Shown here: piece by piece, positions 6,952 through 10,669 of the stretch
Layout: each line of letters starts with the position of its first letter
Numbering within the stretch: the stretch's first letter is position 1
Source: Bacteroidia bacterium
GTDB taxonomy: Bacteria; Bacteroidota; Bacteroidia; Bacteroidales; Azobacteroidaceae
Assembly (NCBI GenBank): GCA_025999255.1
Contig: BNXB01000044.1
Location: 1-10,669, forward strand
DNA: 10,669 nucleotides
Direction: 5' to 3'
The notes under the pieces: generated by a model
The model's database searches: none
What the model saw: the letters and a program-made list of their open reading frames with translations, nothing else
What the model was told of the DNA's origin: nothing
Program-made: the position numbers and the translations under genes

Positions 6952-8913
6952 TCATTTGTTTTTTTCAATTTTTACCGATTCGGGTAATGGGAAGTATAAC
7001 AATGGGTCTTTTTTATTAAGAAAACCATCCGGCGGATAATCCCGGATATTTTTCCCAAATACCGTATTGGCATTGAATATAGTCCCTTTACTAAAATCTT
7101 CGTTCAGTTCATTAATTCCGCTATCTTTATTCGTGTAATGATAAATATTATTAGTATAAGAGGTATTTTGAGGCCATCCACCCCAATTTTTATGGTAAAA
7201 GATGCGAAATCCGGGATATTCTTCGAAAGGTTCGGTAGGAGTGACGGTATATTCGTCGTTATAACAAATATTATTGTATATCTGCGTATTCGTTGCCAGA
7301 CCCGAAATGCGTATGCCATGGTGAGCATTATTGTAGAATACATTGTAACGGACAATTGTTCCGTCGTTAAATCCTTTACTGCTTGCCGGGCCTCCTGTTA
7401 TCAACATATCGCCATACTCATTATGATGTGCATAATTATACTGAAAAATCGTATGTTTGGATTTATAATCACTATCAAATCCGGCAGCATCGTGATCCCC
7501 GGTATTATACACCGTATAACAAGCTTCATTGAATTGCCACAAAGCGCTATCGCAGTTATATGAGAAAGAAGCATTCCCGGACAATCGGATCGAACAACGT
7601 TTGAATAAATTATATTCCATCAACGGTTTATTTGCCACCCTAACAATCAATCCGTCGGAAGCTGTTTCTTCAAACACATTTTTCCGGATTATCAGGTTTT
7701 TACTGGGAACCCAATTTATATTTTCAGTCAGCGATCTGTTCTGCCAGGACGATTGATTGGTCGCCCCATGCCTTCCGACTTTGTAGAAATAACTGTTCTC
7801 AAGATAATAACCGTCAAAATAAGTCGGCATATTATTCCCGGTTATTTCAGAGAAAATTCCGGCATTACTCTTTGCAAGCATATCAGCGTCGTCTTTTCCT
7901 GGATTTCCTACAATATTCCTTATGGTCAGGCTGTCGAATTTGACGTGTCTGACAACCCCGAAATCTTCCGCCGAATAGTAAATACCTCTCCGGATAACAG
8001 GAATTACCTGGCTACTATGTGTAATCTCGAGGTTTTTCACCTCAACAAAAGGCGTATTGAATAATTTGAGTACGCATATTTCTTTTCCCTCGGCATCCAG
8101 TATTGGCTTTTCTCCTGAACCATAAGAATTTATAATTAATTTTTCTGTATTGACGGGTAAGTATTTCACAAACAAAGATCCCTGAAAACGACATCCTTTT
8201 TTAAACAAAAGTTTATCGCCTCCTTTATAGAATACTTTTCCCACTCTTTTCAGTGATTTCCATGCAGTTCCGAGAGACTTACCGTCTTTATTATCATCGC
8301 CTTTTTCCGAATCGACATAATAAGTATGAGGAATAAACCCTTCAAACTTACTCTCTTTTGCAACTAATTCCAAGCGAGGTACATATTGTGACTTATTTTC
8401 TTTTGAATAAAATCGTGCTTCAACAGGAGAGCGCTGGTGTTCTCTATCGACCAACACGATGGATATTTTATTTATTTTATTGAAATTCAAATAATTTACA
8501 TAATCAGTTATATCTACTTCTTTATAGTCGGCGCGATTATTGATTTCAAAAGCGCCGAGATAAGTCGAAAGCGCCGGTTTTGCGCCGGCCATCCCTGTTA
8601 GCAAATCTTCCTGCCAATTTCCTAGAGCCGAATAAACTTCTACAACTTTGAGGGAGTCCGATTGTCCGTAAATCCTGAATTTAGCAGAGGAGAAATAGTT
8701 GGCCTTTGCATCCCATTCAAAACGGATATAAGTCCGTTGGTTGTATTGTTTATTAAATGAATAACAGGTTTTTAGTTCTGTTTCGGATCCGTAATTATTG
8801 TTGATATTATTACCTCCCAAATAGATGTATCCATCGTCGGTTGGGGTTAGTATTTGTCCCCGACCGACCATGTTACACACTAAAAATAATATAACAAACG
8901 AAAAAAGCCTCAT
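6952..8913 (-). CDS. Exported DNRLRE/CBM96-like plus right-handed parallel beta-helix protein, probable polysaccharide-cleaving enzyme
   Basis: I choose ATG 8913 (653 residues) over a TTG seven codons upstream, because the ATG begins directly at a signal peptide (MRLFSFVILFLVCNMVGRGQ). The Cys in it is preceded by Val, a poor lipobox, so it is probably not a lipoprotein. Residues about 20-185 form a DNRLRE-type beta-sandwich (PTDDGYIYLG, YIRFEWD, LGNWQEDLL, VDITDYVNYL), a fold now grouped with CBM96 and known to bind glycans such as alginate. From about 197 a beta-helix domain begins (TYYVDSEKGDDNKDG, then GGDKLLFKKGCRFQGSL) and runs through repeated NIIY/N-rich coils to about 610. A conserved-looking cluster, TGDHDAAGFDSDY (471-483) followed by TIFQYNYAHHNEYGDM, has the acidic pairs expected of an active-site or metal groove. 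Beta-helix CAZymes include polysaccharide lyases and GH28, GH82, GH120 and GH141; I cannot fix the family. It follows susD by 24 bases, so it is part of the PUL. Confidence 0.88.
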   Translation of the reverse strand: MRLFSFVILFLVCNMVGRGQILTPTDDGYIYLGGNNINNNYGSETELKTCYSFNKQYNQRTYIRFEWDAKANYFSSAKFRIYGQSDSLKVVEVYSALGNWQEDLLTGMAGAKPALSTYLGAFEINNRADYKEVDITDYVNYLNFNKINKISIVLVDREHQRSPVEARFYSKENKSQYVPRLELVAKESKFEGFIPHTYYVDSEKGDDNKDGKSLGTAWKSLKRVGKVFYKGGDKLLFKKGCRFQGSLFVKYLPVNTEKLIINSYGSGEKPILDAEGKEICVLKLFNTPFVEVKNLEITHSSQVIPVIRRGIYYSAEDFGVVRHVKFDSLTIRNIVGNPGKDDADMLAKSNAGIFSEITGNNMPTYFDGYYLENSYFYKVGRHGATNQSSWQNRSLTENINWVPSKNLIIRKNVFEETASDGLIVRVANKPLMEYNLFKRCSIRLSGNASFSYNCDSALWQFNEACYTVYNTGDHDAAGFDSDYKSKHTIFQYNYAHHNEYGDMLITGGPASSKGFNDGTIVRYNVFYNNAHHGIRISGLATNTQIYNNICYNDEYTVTPTEPFEEYPGFRIFYHKNWGGWPQNTSYTNNIYHYTNKDSGINELNEDFSKGTIFNANTVFGKNIRDYPPDGFLNKKDPLLYFPLPESVKIEKNK

Positions 8914-8937
8914 ATTATTTTTATATTTATTCAATTA

Positions 8938-10669
8938 TTAATATCCGGCAGTTTGTGGAAAATTCTCCGGCCCCATAGCATCGATTTGACTTTGAGGGAT
9001 TGGCCAACTGACATGGATCGGTTTCACATTATAGCGAACCAGGACATCGTTATCGGCGCCATTAAAATCTGCGTAATAATTTGGATTTGGTCTGAAATTT
9101 TTATCTCTTCCATCCGTTATTCCGTAATTTGCAGCATTATAGCCCACTGTTGATCCCGGAACTTTTGTGAAATCACCTGCATATTTGATCATTTGGCTAT
9201 ACCAGATTCCAGTCCTTTTCAAGAAATCCCAGCGCCGGCCTTCAAAAGCCAGTTCTCTTGCCTGTTCGTCTCGTATCATGTCGAAAGTGATATTTCGTGT
9301 TTCGGCAGTATTTCCGGCGCGTTGCCATGTTTTATTATAATAGTATTGCGCTTTTGCCTGGTTTCCTATGTGCATATATGCTTCCGCTCCTAATAAATAG
9401 GTTTCCGCCAAACGGTATATCAGGATGTCCTTAAAACTTGCGCTTCCATTATCCGCATCGAGCGGTTTAGACCAGATATCGACCAATTTGAGGGAAGAAG
9501 GCAACACGCTACGTCTATCGAGTTTTGTTTTTGTGGCGGCATAGATGTCCCTTCCATAAATTGTATCTCCAATCTCAACTTTAACCGGACTTCCCGTAAA
9601 GTTATACGTTGTGTTATAACTGATCCCGTTTTCCGTTTTAGTTTCCGAAACCGGAATCGTGATTAACTGATTGGGGTTTTGATAAGTATAATGAATTTTA
9701 TAATAGGCGCTCAATCTTTTGTCACTCTTAGGATACAATGATATCAAATAGCTGTTCGGATAAACCAAGCCCCATTGTCTTCCCAGGTTTTCTTCATTGT
9801 ATTTTACCAACTGTCCGTTCACCATTTGTTGGGTATAAACCGTTTCGGCGATAGTGTTTACAAATTGAGAACCAATCCGGTGTCCTGAGCCTCCTCCTCT
9901 TTCTTTTGAAAACCGGAGAGCAAAGAGAGTTTCCGAAACATTGTATAAATCCGAACGATTGAAGATATTTGCAGGATTGGCAACCAGTGTATGAGTGGCC
10001 CCTTGTTCTATGGCATCCACTTGATTGGCGACTTCCTGCCAATCTTCAGACCAAGCGGCGACCAAGGCTTTCAGGTGGCGTGCGGTCGCCTTGCAGATAC
10101 GGCCTTCCTCATTGCTTGATACTCCGGAAGGAAGACCTTGTATCGCTATATTCAAGTCTTCGTACATCAGTTTAAAGACATCGGCGCTATCTGCCGGGAT
10201 ATATGTCAAATCATTCATATTATCCTTCATGATGGGTTCCGTAGTCAAATAAAGACGTGAAAATCTTGTCCACAAGGTATAATAGCAGTATGCTCTCCAG
10301 AAACTGGCTTCAGCGACCGAAGTTTTGGCTGCATCTCCCATTTTGTTTCCATAAAAAATAATCTCATTTGTCCGGCCAATGATATAATAGCGATGCGTCC
10401 AGAAAGGATTGTACATCAATCCATCGATATTTGATCCGGGGCCGGGAGAGGTATAACGGGAGAGATTTGCATCATCTCCTGTAGTAAATAAACATAGATC
10501 TGTTGTCCGTTCTCCCCATAAGTATGCGGCTAAAAAGCCATTGGCATTTCCTTTTGTCACTATGCCCCGTTCATAAGGATAGAGCGCTAAAACCATTTTT
10601 TCCAATCCTTCAGGCGTTTCAAATAAGGTACTTGTCGTGAAGCTGGTTTCCGATTCTTCTACCAGGAAG
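8938..10669 (-). CDS. SusD/RagB-family outer-membrane glycan-binding lipoprotein, 5' end beyond window
   Basis: The open frame runs off the right edge; 576 residues are visible. The TTG at 10605 is internal: upstream of it the frame continues with FLVEESETSFTTSTLFETPE, the usual first mature segment of SusD proteins (a FL-E-P-x-T region, then TPEGLEKMVLALY). Only the signal peptide and lipidated Cys, probably 20-30 residues, should be missing. Typical TPR-type helices follow: ASFWRAYCYYTLWTRFSRLY near 121-140, and RLAETYLLGAEAYMHIGNQA from 419 with RDEQARELAFEGRRWDFLKR from 466, both signatures of the SusD C-terminal domain. The C-terminus ends in HVSWPIPQSQIDAMG and FPQTAGY, matching the family's WPIP...NPGY ending. 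SusD forms the lid of the SusC TonB-dependent transporter at the cell surface and binds the glycan. The susC gene is expected immediately to the right. It heads the visible part of the operon. Confidence 0.96.
   Translation of the reverse strand, partial: FLVEESETSFTTSTLFETPEGLEKMVLALYPYERGIVTKGNANGFLAAYLWGERTTDLCLFTTGDDANLSRYTSPGPGSNIDGLMYNPFWTHRYYIIGRTNEIIFYGNKMGDAAKTSVAEASFWRAYCYYTLWTRFSRLYLTTEPIMKDNMNDLTYIPADSADVFKLMYEDLNIAIQGLPSGVSSNEEGRICKATARHLKALVAAWSEDWQEVANQVDAIEQGATHTLVANPANIFNRSDLYNVSETLFALRFSKERGGGSGHRIGSQFVNTIAETVYTQQMVNGQLVKYNEENLGRQWGLVYPNSYLISLYPKSDKRLSAYYKIHYTYQNPNQLITIPVSETKTENGISYNTTYNFTGSPVKVEIGDTIYGRDIYAATKTKLDRRSVLPSSLKLVDIWSKPLDADNGSASFKDILIYRLAETYLLGAEAYMHIGNQAKAQYYYNKTWQRAGNTAETRNITFDMIRDEQARELAFEGRRWDFLKRTGIWYSQMIKYAGDFTKVPGSTVGYNAANYGITDGRDKNFRPNPNYYADFNGADNDVLVRYNVKPIHVSWPIPQSQIDAMGPENFPQTAGY

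Noticed and set aside
6945..6968. Longer N-terminus for the GH2 enzyme, starting at TTG 6968 and overlapping the preceding gene
   Set aside because: The extra residues are charged and put a non-signal segment ahead of a perfect signal peptide that begins at ATG 6944. The same logic removes the TTG at 8934 for the beta-helix gene.
1..10669. CRISPR arrays, tRNA or rRNA genes, insertion sequences and transposases
   Set aside because: No regularly spaced repeats, cloverleaf-like sequences or transposase motifs were seen on either strand.

Overview
The window looks like chromosomal DNA of a Bacteroidota member. It carries the C-terminal part of a SusD-family outer-membrane glycan-binding lipoprotein, followed on the same strand by exported carbohydrate-active enzymes. 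Two intergenic sites also resemble the Bacteroidota -7 promoter element TAnnTTTG. Genus cannot be decided from the sequence. The left fifth (about 1-2250) is visibly more AT-rich than the right part.

Right part (10669 down to 2846, all minus strand): the 3' half of a polysaccharide utilization locus (PUL). In transcription order it holds a partial susD (cut by the window edge; a susC would be expected just beyond it), an exported DNRLRE/CBM96-like plus right-handed beta-helix protein, an exported GH2 glycosidase with a C-terminal malectin-like domain, and a small exported TIM-barrel enzyme resembling GH50-type agarases. The gaps are 24, 7 and 7 bases, so this reads as one operon. SusD, with its presumed SusC partner, would capture and import the glycan. 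The beta-helix enzyme and the agarase-like enzyme would cut the chain, and the GH2 enzyme would trim oligosaccharides. A beta-galactan of red-algal type is the most natural guess for the substrate, but nothing in the window proves it.

Middle (2206-2845): about 640 bases between the two blocks. It holds a plus-strand 53-codon gene (2619-2780) encoding an acidic, probably coiled-coil peptide behind a Bacteroidota-like promoter. It also holds a perfect 9-bp inverted repeat (2436-2460) and a weak hairpin between the convergent gene ends.

Left part (2205 down to 102, minus strand): a tightly coupled pair, an ABC/OLD-like AAA ATPase followed, with a one-base TAATG overlap, by a 235-residue protein carrying a D-x14-ExK signature typical of PD-(D/E)XK nucleases. 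This looks like a two-gene defence-type module that I cannot match to a named system. It is followed by a remnant of a ClbS/DfsB-family gene that lacks both ends, which marks a recombination scar. The window ends in about 100 bases with two pairs of 11-bp direct repeats and no gene.
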